Shown: positions 5,916 to 13,251, numbered from the stretch's first letter. The stretch is 33,017 nucleotides of DNA from Candidatus Nomurabacteria bacterium RIFCSPLOWO2_01_FULL_42_17 (GCA_001785985.1 MFVE01000006.1:1-33017), one strand, 5' to 3'. Notes: generated from the letters alone by a model not told the origin. A program made the numbers and translations.

Positions 5916-7373
5916 ATGCAAAAATCCATTTTGATTATTTTTGGTCTTGGAACGCTAGTGGTAACTGGAGTGTATTTAGTATTTAATTCTTCTAAACAAG
6001 ATACGACGCCCATCCCTCCACCACAAAGCGCTCCGACAGAAACAGCTTCTCCAAAAACTCCAGAGACGACAACGGAGCCGAAGAAAAATACTTCTACCAC
6101 AACACCACCGCCTACCCAAACCACGACTTCGGATATTCCTGTCGCTCCTCCTGTTTCTCCTGCTCCGCCTGTCTCTGAAGTTTCCACCGTATGCAATACA
6201 TCTCTCTTTAGTTCGGACGGTTTTGACAGCGCTCGGGTCATTTCAAGAGGAGCATGCGATTCTTTGAATAGCCTCTACGCGCAAGGCAAAATCTCCGGCA
6301 ATGCGGGGGATACATACGAGAATCGCGATGGTCTACACGTGAATTTCTGCGAAGGTTGGACGCCAAATCCGGATTGTCCTCTTGCTTATAGATTGTTCCC
6401 CCAGCATGCATGGCTCCTCTCTGGCAGTGCAGGCAAAGCGACGGGGGTGCACAGTGGAGTGACGGTGGGCCAAGCCTCTTATTCCGGAGAAACCAGCGGG
6501 GGAGTCAAACACAGCATTCCCTATGTATTTTATAAAACTCAAAGCGGAGCGGATATTTTATACAATCAGTATACTCACAACAACCTTTACATTTATCCGT
6601 CTCTCGCAGAGTCTACTGGCGACAATATCGGGAACACATCGTATGTCATAAGTTCAGAAGATATTGCGAAAGCCGGCACGGATTATTATCATGCTCACGA
6701 TTCATCCGGCAGTGATCTACCGTTTGTAAAAATAGCTCTGGCGACGCTGGCTTCGTTTCGGCCTGAAGTGAAAAGATCTCTGATTTCGGGGACGAATATA
6801 GATGGCAAGCGAGTATCATTTTTGATGCCGACTCTGCAGATGCTCATCCGGCATGCGCATCGTTCAGTAAGCACTGAGTCGGATTATTTAGGAAGTGTGG
6901 CACATGATAATACGAGCAGGGCCAACTACATGGCAGGTGGTCTTCCGCAACCTTCTTACGATTCAGCTAAACTAGTGCGTCTGGGAAGTGAACTCACTCT
7001 CAGCGAAGTTCCTCCGCTAGTGCGATTGAAAGTTCTTGCAGAAAATTTTACCGACAGCGAAAAGCTTTTTAATACTCCGGGCGCTATAGCGCGAAGTGTG
7101 TCTGTCGGCACAGCTCTGCGCAGTATCACAATTTCAGCTGAAGACAGTATTGATCTTGATGGTACTAAATCTAATCATATGTATGAATGGAGAGTTTTGC
7201 ATGGAGATGCAAATAAAATTAAAATTACAAAAGATCAAAGTGTTCCCGGAAGGGCAGTGATTGAATTTACTGGGGGAGATATTTGGAAGCGGCTAGATGT
7301 GGGAGTGTTTGTGAAAAAACAAAATGGTAAATACTATTCCGTGCCGGGGATTGTGTCGGTGTATGTGCGTTAG
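5916..7373 (+). CDS. Membrane-anchored extracellular protein with Thr/Pro linker and PKD-like C-terminus
   Basis: 485 aa, family not recognised. Residues ~4-24 form a signal anchor (ILIIFGLGTLVVTGVYLVF) with no lipobox Cys. Residues ~28-90 are a low-complexity Thr/Pro/Ser linker, as in cell-wall-spanning stalks. The middle domain has four Cys (VCNTS, GACDS, NFCEG, PDCPL) that could form disulfides outside the cell, and is rich in His/Tyr/Ser. The last ~90 residues (ISAEDSIDLDGTKSNHMYEW ... VSVYVR) read like a PKD/Ig-type beta-sandwich. An extended -10 TGA-TATAAT ends 8 nt before the ATG. Probably a surface protein; no catalytic motif is visible. Confidence 0.8.
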   Translation: MQKSILIIFGLGTLVVTGVYLVFNSSKQDTTPIPPPQSAPTETASPKTPETTTEPKKNTSTTTPPPTQTTTSDIPVAPPVSPAPPVSEVSTVCNTSLFSSDGFDSARVISRGACDSLNSLYAQGKISGNAGDTYENRDGLHVNFCEGWTPNPDCPLAYRLFPQHAWLLSGSAGKATGVHSGVTVGQASYSGETSGGVKHSIPYVFYKTQSGADILYNQYTHNNLYIYPSLAESTGDNIGNTSYVISSEDIAKAGTDYYHAHDSSGSDLPFVKIALATLASFRPEVKRSLISGTNIDGKRVSFLMPTLQMLIRHAHRSVSTESDYLGSVAHDNTSRANYMAGGLPQPSYDSAKLVRLGSELTLSEVPPLVRLKVLAENFTDSEKLFNTPGAIARSVSVGTALRSITISAEDSIDLDGTKSNHMYEWRVLHGDANKIKITKDQSVPGRAVIEFTGGDIWKRLDVGVFVKKQNGKYYSVPGIVSVYVR

Positions 7374-7420
7374 TAATTTTCTGAATGTGACCCTAATTAT
7401 ACGGAATTGGAACCTTGTTT

Positions 7421-8260
7421 TCAATCAAATAAAGGGTTTTTCCATTCTTTCAATCTAAAATTCACACGAGAATGGAAAGTCTCTCCTGGTTTAACTTTCT
7501 CTGGATCTACAACAAGCCCTCCCTTATTTCGCATTACAGGCTCTACGCAAACAAAATCTTTCCCAGGCATAGACCAAATCCAAATTTTCCTAAATTCTGG
7601 CGAAGCATCAATTACAAGTGTTCCAAGCCCAGGAATCACCACTTCCATTACGGCATTCGAATCTTTCACTTTGGGATTGTCTATGGATATAGCTTTCCCG
7701 TTTGCCCAGACTTCTATTTGTTCTTCTATAAATTTTCCTCCATCGAAATTAAATTTAATCTCGCTTTTTTTATCTTGTGGAACTTTGAAATATGGATGCA
7801 ATCCCATTGAAAGGGGTAGTTCTTCATTGTCTTCTAAATTTTCTACTTCTTGGTCCACCGAAAAAGAACCATTTTCCCTAAAATTTGCATCAATGGATAG
7901 ACGAAAATCAACAGGAAACATTTTTTTAGTTTCTTCGCTGGACGTTAATGTTTCCCTGAATCCTTTTTTAGATTTTTTAGTTTTCCATCTAGAAGAATCT
8001 CTAGCGAAACCATGTTGTTTTAGGTTGGGATATTGTGGACCTTCAAGAGGTCCAGCGTTAGGGAAGAGTATTGGAATACCACCCTTAACATTTACTTTAG
8101 GGTTTTGCAATGTTGCTTCATCTAAATAGAGAATTTCCTTACCCTTAAATTTTATTGAAGTAATAATTCCACCACGCTCAGGACAAAAAGAAACTTGATT
8201 ACCTTCAGGTGTTGTAATTGTTTCAATTTTAACAGCACGATTTTCTATTGGATTTTCCAT
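7421..8260 (-). CDS. Aldose 1-epimerase / hexose-phosphate mutarotase-like protein
   Basis: A galactose-mutarotase-fold protein of 279 aa that would interconvert alpha and beta anomers of a hexose or hexose-6-phosphate. Visible landmarks are GGIITSIKFKGKEILYLD, the sugar-pocket segment KGGIPILFPNAGPL, the conserved His in KQHGFARDS, SMGLHPYFKVP with the second His, and a late acidic region (PGKDFVCVEPV). I start at the ATG at 8260 (MENPIENRAV) because TGT-TATAAT ends 6 nt before it; a longer frame would run into tRNA-Glu. Convergent with the PKD-like gene, 47 bp apart, with no terminator seen between them. Substrate cannot be told from sequence. Confidence 0.85.
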   Translation of the reverse strand: MENPIENRAVKIETITTPEGNQVSFCPERGGIITSIKFKGKEILYLDEATLQNPKVNVKGGIPILFPNAGPLEGPQYPNLKQHGFARDSSRWKTKKSKKGFRETLTSSEETKKMFPVDFRLSIDANFRENGSFSVDQEVENLEDNEELPLSMGLHPYFKVPQDKKSEIKFNFDGGKFIEEQIEVWANGKAISIDNPKVKDSNAVMEVVIPGLGTLVIDASPEFRKIWIWSMPGKDFVCVEPVMRNKGGLVVDPEKVKPGETFHSRVNFRLKEWKNPLFD

Positions 8261-8293
8261 ATAAAAATTATAACATGCCGAAGTTTCATTTTG

Positions 8294-8365
8294 TGACTCT
8301 ACCGGGAATCGCACCCGGATTTAGTGCTTGAAAAGCACTCGTCCTAACTATTAGACGATAGAGCC
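8294..8365 (-). tRNA. tRNA-Glu (anticodon TTC)
   Basis: Acceptor GGCTCTA/TAGAGTC, anticodon stem AGTGC/GCACT with loop TTTTCAA giving TTC, T-arm CCGGG/CCCGG with a TGCGATT loop. No CCA encoded. It differs from the tRNA-Glu at 22158-22229 mainly in the anticodon stem-loop and T-stem, so the two genes are likely paralogues. Confidence 0.95.
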
Positions 8366-8426
8366 AGACAAGTATCATCTTATATTATTTTTGAAAAAAT
8401 CGCAAAAAGTGCTAGATTAAAATCAA

Positions 8427-8514
8427 GGAGATGTGGCAGAGCGGTTGAATGCACCGGTTTCGAAAACCGGCATACCGAAAGGTATCGTGAGTTCAAATCT
8501 CACCATCTCCGCCA
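8427..8514 (+). tRNA. tRNA-Ser (anticodon CGA)
   Basis: Class II tRNA with acceptor GGAGATG/CATCTCC, anticodon stem CCGGT/ACCGG with loop TTCGAAA giving CGA, a long variable arm (ATACC-GAAA-GGTAT) and T-loop TTCAAAT. G73 is followed by an encoded CCA (8512-8514), unlike the other three tRNAs here. TGC-TAGATT just upstream is a plausible extended -10. Confidence 0.95.
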
Positions 8515-8527
8515 TGGCGTCTTATTG

Positions 8528-8536
8528 TGCTACAAT
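8528..8536 (+). promoter_or_regulatory. Probable extended -10 for the SEC-C microprotein
   Basis: TGC-TACAAT, 14 nt after tRNA-Ser. It would give a leader of about 110 nt holding the two hairpins at 8596-8640. No clear -35. Confidence 0.45.
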
Positions 8537-8595
8537 AGGAGGGTACGATAGATATGTTTTAGTCGGCGTATTTTTCGATACGATTATCATTTAAT

Positions 8596-8640
8596 CCCGA
8601 CGCCCTTACAGGGTCGGGACCCCGACAGAATCGTCGGGGT
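8596..8640 (+). repeat. Two tandem GC-rich hairpins in the leader of the SEC-C microprotein
   Basis: The first is CCCGA...TCGGG with inner CCCT/AGGG (8596-8618). The second is ACCCCGAC-agaatc-GTCGGGGT with 8 perfect bp (8619-8640). They share the CCCGAC/GTCGGG core, sit back to back, and end 13 nt before the ATG. They could be a dispersed palindrome family or a leader control element. Confidence 0.7.
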
Positions 8641-8653
8641 TGAGAAAAAATTT

Positions 8654-8812
8654 ATGGCTGAGCAAACAATGTATGAGAAGTTAAAAGCAAATTGTGCATG
8701 TGGTTCTGGAAAGTCTTATGTGCAATGTTGTGGTAAGGGCGAGATATGCCCTTGCGGTTCTGGTAAAAAGGCGATTGACTGTTGTTTCGTAAGTCCTGAA
8801 ACTCATCAGTAA
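8654..8812 (+). CDS. 52-aa microprotein with two SEC-C-type zinc-binding motifs
   Basis: Starts MAEQTMYEKLKANCACGSGKS. Two copies of the SEC-C knuckle CxCGSGK..xxCC are present: CACGSGKSYVQCC (residues 14-26) and CPCGSGKKAIDCC (32-44). In SecA and many small proteins this motif binds one zinc through C-x-C...C-C/H. Here almost the whole protein is two knuckles, so it probably folds only around metal. No other domain is present, so SecA, YchJ or UPF0225 identity is excluded. The gene follows tRNA-Ser, has a structured leader and ends in a strong terminator. Role unknown; ribosome or protein binding is a guess based on other SEC-C proteins. Confidence 0.85.
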   Translation: MAEQTMYEKLKANCACGSGKSYVQCCGKGEICPCGSGKKAIDCCFVSPETHQ

Positions 8813-8821
8813 AAATAGAAT

Positions 8822-8851
8822 AAAAAAAAGCCCTGGAAGGGGCTTTTTTTT
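8822..8851. terminator. Bidirectional intrinsic terminator
   Basis: A-tract, AGCCC(T)-GGAA-(G)GGGCT stem with a tetraloop, then T-tract. The symmetric A and T tracts let it serve both the SEC-C gene (+) and trxB (-); it touches the trxB stop codon. Confidence 0.85.
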
Positions 8852-9815
8852 ATTTAGTATGTATCGCTAGATAAATATCTTCGAGCGCGCGGACGGCGTC
8901 ACCGGCCGCTATATTGTTTTGGTGGTACAAAATATTCGTGCAATCTCCCGCCGCCCAGATGCCGGGAGTTTCTGTTTTTTGGTTTAAAGGATTTATTTTG
9001 ACTCGGCCGTATTCATCGAGCGGGACGACATCCTTGGCAAAGTCGGTATTTGGAATCTGGCCGATTTCCACAAAGATGCCAGAGACTTTCAATTCTGTTT
9101 CTTGGCCGGTTGTTCTGTCTTTATAAACAATGCCTTCGACAAATTTATCACCCTTCACTTCTAAAATATCCACATTTTTAATCGCTTTCATTTTTGGATT
9201 TTTCAAAACTTTTTCCACGGTGATTTCATCCGCTCGATTAAAAGATTCGCTGCGGTGTAGAAGTGTGACTGATTTGCAGTAAGCGAGCAATTGAGAAGCA
9301 GTTTCAAATCCGGCATTGCCTCCGCCAGCCACAACTACATCCATTCCCGAAAATAGAGGCCCGTCGCAAGAGGCGCAATAGGTGAGTCCCTTGTGTTCGA
9401 GTCTATCTGCATTTTTGGCTTCGAGTTTTCTGCGACCGCTACCACTCGATATCAAAACTGTTTTTGTCTCAAATTCTCCACCTGATTCAGTTTTAACTTT
9501 GAAATTATCACCATTTTTCTCAATTTTTATTACTTTCTCGCCGTCTTTTACTAAAAGGGTCGAGCCCATGTCTTCTGCCTCTTTGAGATTTTCAGTGCCG
9601 ATGGCATTTGCCATCACATGCTTTTTTAAATTTTCCGCCAGCTCATTGCCGGAGATGGAAGTAGTTCCAATCCAGTTGTAAATCTTTTCAGAGACGATAG
9701 ATTGTCCGCCCCATTCGGCAGTGATAAAAAGCGTCTCTAATCTTTTGCGAGAAGCATACACCGCCGCCGCCGCGCCCGCCGGCCCGCCCCCAATAATTAT
9801 TAAATCGTAAGTCAT
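8850..9815 (-). CDS. trxB: Thioredoxin reductase
   Basis: An FAD/NAD(P)H disulfide reductase of 321 aa. The N-terminal FAD-binding IIGGGPAGAAAAVYASRK, the redox pair CASC (Cys147, Cys150) followed by Asp-Gly, the second dinucleotide motif VVAGGGNAGFETA, and the C-terminal GIWAAGDCTN FAD motif are all in order. In the NAD(P)H motif the usual GGGDSA reads GGGNAG, and HRSESFNR follows, so coenzyme preference may differ from E. coli TrxB. TATAAT ends 6 nt before the ATG, implying a leaderless mRNA. It lies downstream of the 177-bp inverted-repeat element that separates it from ftsZ. Confidence 0.92.
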   Translation of the reverse strand: MTYDLIIIGGGPAGAAAAVYASRKRLETLFITAEWGGQSIVSEKIYNWIGTTSISGNELAENLKKHVMANAIGTENLKEAEDMGSTLLVKDGEKVIKIEKNGDNFKVKTESGGEFETKTVLISSGSGRRKLEAKNADRLEHKGLTYCASCDGPLFSGMDVVVAGGGNAGFETASQLLAYCKSVTLLHRSESFNRADEITVEKVLKNPKMKAIKNVDILEVKGDKFVEGIVYKDRTTGQETELKVSGIFVEIGQIPNTDFAKDVVPLDEYGRVKINPLNQKTETPGIWAAGDCTNILYHQNNIAAGDAVRALEDIYLAIHTK

Positions 9816-9860
9816 AATTATATTATATATTATTATAAAACTTTTTGGAAATTTTAGAAG

Positions 9861-10037
9861 AAAAATTTAGACACCCTTTCTTGGCATACTTTTTATAAAG
9901 CAATCTATCTGGCACAGCTGTGCCAGCGAACTGCTCGTCGATCAAGAAAATAATAGAAAGAGTACTTTCTTTATTTTCTAATCTCCTGCGCAAGGCTTTC
10001 TAAAAAGTACGCCTGCGACGAGTAAGTCTAAATTTTT
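9861..10037. repeat. 177-bp nested inverted-repeat element, pseudoknot-capable
   Basis: Terminal arms AAAAATTTAGAC (9861-9872) and GTCTAAATTTTT (10026-10037) match over 12/12. A second pair (9883-9901 with 9995-10013) matches at 17 of 19 positions. Inside are the perfect palindrome CTGGCACAGCTGTGCCAG (9909-9926) and a 15-bp hairpin with one bulge (9945-9979, loop AGTA). CTCGTCG (9934-9940) can also pair with CGACGAG (10016-10022), across the second stem, forming a pseudoknot. No ORF is supported. The right end overlaps the ftsZ stop codon. It could be a structured RNA or a non-autonomous mobile element. Confidence 0.75.
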
Positions 10038-11232
10038 ACTTCTTTCTCCTTAGAAATGCTGGAATAGCGCTCCAGTCCTCCGTATCGTCTTCTATGATGA
10101 TATCTTTGATCGGTTCTGTCTTCTTGTTGTCCATTTTCTTTATGAAATCATTACTGCCGATGTTCCCGCTCTTGATGGTGTTGCTTATTTCCTTTTTCGC
10201 TGTATTTGCATTGTCTTCTTTTAGGAGTGTCTGGCCTGTGTTACCAGTCGCGCTAAAGAGGCTCTTCCTAGGTGTATCAGCAGGGAAGTTGGTCGCAATA
10301 ACGGTAACTTTTATTTCACCCTTTTTTAATTTTTCATCGCGAATCGTGCCGAAAATAACTTTCGCATCCTTGTCGATTGATTCTGTTATTACCTTTGCTG
10401 CTTCTTGGATTTCATGAATAGTTAGATCATCTCCGCCAGAGATGGCAAAGAGGACGCCTTTCGCGCCGTGAATTGATACCTCTAAGAGCGGAGAGTTGAT
10501 CGCCGCCAAGGCTGCTTTTTCCGCTCGTTTTTCGCCTGAAGAAGTGCCGATGCCCATGAGCGCGCTGCCAGCGTCTCTCATGACGGCTTTGATATCTGCG
10601 AAGTCGACATTGATGATGCCCGGAGTAGTGATAAGGTCGGAAATACCTTCTACCGCTTGGCGCAAGACGTTGTCCGCACTGCTAAAAGCGTCTTTAAAAT
10701 TAGTATTTTTGTCAGCTAGTTGGAGAAGTTTGTCGTTTGGAATGACGATGATTGCGTCTACTTCTTTAGACAATTCTTCGATTCCTTTTTCGGCAATTTT
10801 CATTCGGTGATTGCCTTCAAAGAAGAAAGGCTTGGTCGTCACTGCGACAGTCAGGATGCCTTGCTCTTTTGCTGCGCGTGCGACGATGGGTGCTGCGCCG
10901 GTGCCGGTGCCTCCGCCCATTCCGCAAGCGATGAAGATCATATCCGCTCCCTTGATCACGTCTTGGATTTCAGATTTTGTTTCTTCGGCCGCTTTTTTGC
11001 CAACCTCTGGATCCATTCCCGCGCCGAGACCTTTGGTCAAATTTTTCCCGATATGAATTTTCTTATCCGCTAGAGAGTGGTGCAAGTCTTGAGTATCGGT
11101 ATTCATACAGATAAAGGAGACCCCTTTGACCTTGGAATTTATCATATGGTTTATGGCATTTTTCCCTGAGCCACCTACTCCGATGACCATAATGCGAGCG
11201 AAACTCTGTATATCTTGGTTTACTTTTGGCAT
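10036..11232 (-). CDS. ftsZ: Cell division protein FtsZ
   Basis: Tubulin-like GTPase that forms the division ring. I start at MPKVNQDIQS (ATG 11232), giving 398 aa; an in-frame extension upstream runs through repeat sequence and is unlikely. Landmarks: VIGVGGSGKNA, the tubulin signature GGGTGTG (106-112), the T7 loop NVDFADIKAVM with catalytic Asp, and a C-terminal tail after a ~60-residue variable linker ending in AIPAFLRRKK, the FtsA-binding peptide. It lies downstream of ftsA with a 145-bp gap that holds repeated ATTAGGTTCTAG arms and a GC-rich hairpin near the start codon. A weak TTTACT-18-TATACA may be an internal promoter. Confidence 0.97.
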   Translation of the reverse strand: MPKVNQDIQSFARIMVIGVGGSGKNAINHMINSKVKGVSFICMNTDTQDLHHSLADKKIHIGKNLTKGLGAGMDPEVGKKAAEETKSEIQDVIKGADMIFIACGMGGGTGTGAAPIVARAAKEQGILTVAVTTKPFFFEGNHRMKIAEKGIEELSKEVDAIIVIPNDKLLQLADKNTNFKDAFSSADNVLRQAVEGISDLITTPGIINVDFADIKAVMRDAGSALMGIGTSSGEKRAEKAALAAINSPLLEVSIHGAKGVLFAISGGDDLTIHEIQEAAKVITESIDKDAKVIFGTIRDEKLKKGEIKVTVIATNFPADTPRKSLFSATGNTGQTLLKEDNANTAKKEISNTIKSGNIGSNDFIKKMDNKKTEPIKDIIIEDDTEDWSAIPAFLRRKK

Positions 11233-11235
11233 AGT

Positions 11236-11263
11236 TTTTCTTGCCCCGCCGTGGCGTGGGCTT
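11236..11263 (-). repeat. GC-rich hairpin just upstream of ftsZ
   Basis: GCCC-CGCC-gt-GGCG-(t)-GGGC arms lie within about 30 nt of the ftsZ start codon, in its probable leader. It resembles the other GC-rich small palindromes of this window, here outside a gene. It might reduce translation initiation, but no effect can be shown from sequence. Confidence 0.5.
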
Positions 11264-11319
11264 GTTAATAATTTACTTGTATAAAGGCATACTAGCACTG
11301 AAGTAAAAAAAAGCAACTA

Positions 11320-11374
11320 ATTAGGTTCTAGTGATTAGGTTCTAGTTTCTAGTCGCTAGCACCTAGAACCTAAT
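11320..11374 (-). promoter_or_regulatory. Competing-arm hairpin between ftsA and ftsZ
   Basis: On the coding (minus) strand one ATTAGGTTCTAG arm (11363-11374) is followed by two tandem CTAGAACCTAAT arms (11334-11345 and 11320-11331). The first can pair perfectly with either one. Pairing with the distal copy places a T8 tract (11305-11312) seven nt after the stem, a weak terminator layout; pairing with the proximal copy does not. It starts four bases after the ftsA stop codon. Extra CTAG units lie in the loop. Confidence 0.6.
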
Positions 11375-11377
11375 TTT

Positions 11378-12550
11378 TTACGGCATTAGCTGTTTGATGC
11401 TTGATTTTACAGTATTTTTCAGGTCTTTAAATAAATTTCGCAGTGAGCCTTCGGAGTAGCCGCTCTCGTCTCGGAGAGCGGTGACGAGTCCGAGCGCGGC
11501 AAACCAAGCCGAGTCGCGAAGTTTAGTTTTTGAATTGCCAAAAATCTCGGTCGCTCCGGCGCTGGCGGGGAGTTTCAGGATAGATTTGGAAAGTTCCAGC
11601 AGTCCCGGTAGATTGCTACCTCCGCCCACAAATACGATGCCCGCCGGCAAGAGTCCACTTCGTTTTATTTTTTTCAGTTGATTTTCTATGGATTCAAAAA
11701 TATCATAAAGGCGCGCCTCGATAAATTCGTCCAACTTTTTCTTTGAAAATTCTTCTGAAATATTTCCAAGTTTTAATTCATCCGCTTCTTCGAGCGTGAT
11801 TTTAAATCCGAGCGCGATGTCATTCGTGATATTCGCAGATCCGATGGAAAAAGTATGGATCAAAATCGGCAAGCCGTTTTCAAAAATGGCGAGCGTTGTC
11901 GTCTGATGTCCGATGGAGACCAGCGCTACTCCTACAATTTTTTGTTTTTCCGACAATGCAATTTGCGCCATAGCGATAGGGGAGGCGATGACATCGATAG
12001 TCTCCACTCCCGCCTTGGCTACGACTTCGATCAAGTCTTCCAGATGCTGCATAGAATAAGTCACAAAAAAAGCTTTTACTTCGAGCTTTGTCCCGCGCAT
12101 GCCTTCTAGCCGGCCGAGGACTTCTCTGCCGTCGAGTCTGGAAGAAATATGGAATGTTTGAATGATTTTTTTATTGCTTAAATTCAAATTATCTTCGCAA
12201 TCCGCAAGTGCTTTGGTTATGTCCAGGTTGGTAACTTCGCCGTCGGCTTTAGAAATGATGACTGAGCCAGAGCTCCATTCTCCGCGCAAGGAAACTCCGC
12301 CGACGGAGAGGAATGCGCGTTTTATTTTTATGCCGCTAGATTTCTCTGCCATTGCTACGGCATTTTTGACGGAGATCACTAGCTCCAAAGAGTCATCAGA
12401 GTCATCCACATATCCATTCTTCATGCCCCTAGTCTCGCTCTCGCCCGCGCCGATGACTCTAGGATTTTTTTCTCCTTTTAAAAATTCTCCCACCACGATC
12501 CTCGTCATGGAGGATCCCACGTCTATTCCCACTGAAATATTTCTGTTCAT
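11378..12550 (-). CDS. ftsA: Cell division protein FtsA
   Basis: Actin-like ATPase that tethers FtsZ to the membrane. 390 aa with the phosphate-1 motif VGIDVGSSMTRIVVGE at the N-terminus, an SHS2-type 1C domain region (~residues 80-165), ALVSIGHQTTTLAIFENG (phosphate 2), and VFVGGGSNLPGLLELS (adenosine motif). The C-terminus ends in a basic amphipathic stretch (RNLFKDLKNTVKSSIKQLM) fit for membrane binding. The start codon lies 92 bp inside ybeY in another frame, so translation is likely coupled. Order rpsU-ybeY-ftsA-ftsZ on one strand suggests one operon. Confidence 0.95.
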   Translation of the reverse strand: MNRNISVGIDVGSSMTRIVVGEFLKGEKNPRVIGAGESETRGMKNGYVDDSDDSLELVISVKNAVAMAEKSSGIKIKRAFLSVGGVSLRGEWSSGSVIISKADGEVTNLDITKALADCEDNLNLSNKKIIQTFHISSRLDGREVLGRLEGMRGTKLEVKAFFVTYSMQHLEDLIEVVAKAGVETIDVIASPIAMAQIALSEKQKIVGVALVSIGHQTTTLAIFENGLPILIHTFSIGSANITNDIALGFKITLEEADELKLGNISEEFSKKKLDEFIEARLYDIFESIENQLKKIKRSGLLPAGIVFVGGGSNLPGLLELSKSILKLPASAGATEIFGNSKTKLRDSAWFAALGLVTALRDESGYSEGSLRNLFKDLKNTVKSSIKQLMP

Positions 12551-12857
12551 ATTTTTTCTCGGCTCTTTCCATTGTACTACTATGTTTCATTCCTTTCAAA
12601 TGAAGCATGCCGTGGATAACTAAAAACCCCAGCCATTTTCGATAAGGGCGATCCAAATTTTTTGCTTCGTGGCGGATCACGGCCGGGCACAGCACCAGCT
12701 CGCCGGAATTTTTAGAAAAAGCAAAAGAGAGGACATTGGTCGCTTTGTCCTTTTTTCTATATTTTTTATTTATTTCTCTAGATTTTTTTTCTGCTACCAG
12801 CGCAATCGAAAGTTCGTAACTTTTTCCGAGTATATCTTTTTTAATTTTCTCAAACAT
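12459..12857 (-). CDS. ybeY: Endoribonuclease YbeY
   Basis: Zinc-dependent RNase for 16S rRNA 3'-end maturation and ribosome quality control. 132 aa with NKKYRKKDKATNVLSFAF, and the metal motif HGMLHLKGMKH supplying three His. The usual Asp before the last His (GYDH) is Lys here. The recognisable domain ends near KKYEQKYF; the last ~25 residues are basic and lie in the 92-bp overlap with ftsA. It follows rpsU by 2 bp, a natural ribosome-biogenesis pairing. Confidence 0.92.
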   Translation of the reverse strand: MFEKIKKDILGKSYELSIALVAEKKSREINKKYRKKDKATNVLSFAFSKNSGELVLCPAVIRHEAKNLDRPYRKWLGFLVIHGMLHLKGMKHSSTMERAEKKYEQKYFSGNRRGILHDEDRGGRIFKRRKKS

Positions 12858-12859
12858 GG

Positions 12860-13093
12860 TTACTTTGTCACCATCTTGCCGAGTTTTTTCAAATGTTCTA
12901 TCTCGATTCTGCGAGCCATCCTCTTGAGCGCGCTTTTTTTCACTTTAAGTTTGGATTCTTTGCGGACATTATAACGAGCGCCTTTAACTTTGCGGATTAT
13001 GCCAGACTCTTGAATCCTGCGCGAAAAACGGCGCAAAATGCTTGAATTGTTTTCATTTGGGTTTTTCTTCACCTCTATTACTGTGTTTGCCAT
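12860..13093 (-). CDS. rpsU: Small ribosomal subunit protein bS21
   Basis: 77 aa. The bS21 pattern is clear: a short beta start (NTVIEVKKNPNENNSSILRRFSRRIQESGII), then a long Arg/Lys-rich helix (RYNVRKESKLKVKKSALKRMARR). bS21 sits near the mRNA exit and the anti-SD helix in the 30S subunit. First gene of the rpsU-ybeY-ftsA-ftsZ cluster. The divergent promoter for the 69-aa gene starts about 40 bp upstream on the other strand. Confidence 0.95.
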   Translation of the reverse strand: MANTVIEVKKNPNENNSSILRRFSRRIQESGIIRKVKGARYNVRKESKLKVKKSALKRMARRIEIEHLKKLGKMVTK

Positions 13094-13132
13094 AGTCCAT
13101 AGACTACCACATAAACGATTTTTAGCAAACCA

Positions 13133-13160
13133 TTGACAAAGTGGTAAAAAAGTGTATTAT
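13133..13160 (+). promoter_or_regulatory. Consensus promoter for the 69-aa gene
   Basis: TTGACA (13133-13138), 16 nt, TATTAT (13155-13160); a 17-nt reading gives ATTATA. Expected start is near 13167, so the transcript has a leader of about 85 nt. Confidence 0.8.
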
Positions 13161-13177
13161 ACCTTTCGGGAGGTAAT

Positions 13178-13220
13178 AGCTGGCGGGTCTGTTCTTGTGA
13201 ACAGGATAGTTCGTCCAGCT
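13178..13220 (+). promoter_or_regulatory. Structured leader of the 69-aa gene
   Basis: Two nested stems: AGCTGG (13178-13183) with CCAGCT (13215-13220), enclosing CTGTTC-ttgt-GAACAG (13189-13204). A GGGAGG (13168-13173) sits at the predicted 5' end but no start codon follows it at a useful distance. The real ATG (13252) has no Shine-Dalgarno. Could be a cis-regulatory leader; no known riboswitch class recognised. Confidence 0.55.
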
Positions 13221-13251
13221 GCGTTCGAAGAAAACACAAAACACAGTACAT

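Noticed and set aside
5891-6241. Minus-strand 116-codon ORF opposite the Thr/Pro linker
   Set aside because: It is the mirror of a low-complexity Thr/Pro coding stretch (Gly/Val repeats on the other strand) and has no start signals.
7374-7420. Terminator between the convergent PKD-like and epimerase genes
   Set aside because: No stem longer than a few pairs and no matching T-tract is visible.
9861-10037. The ftsZ-trxB element as an integron attC site, retron RNA or tmRNA
   Set aside because: No attC core motifs, no reverse transcriptase or integrase nearby, and no tRNA-like ends or tag-peptide ORF.
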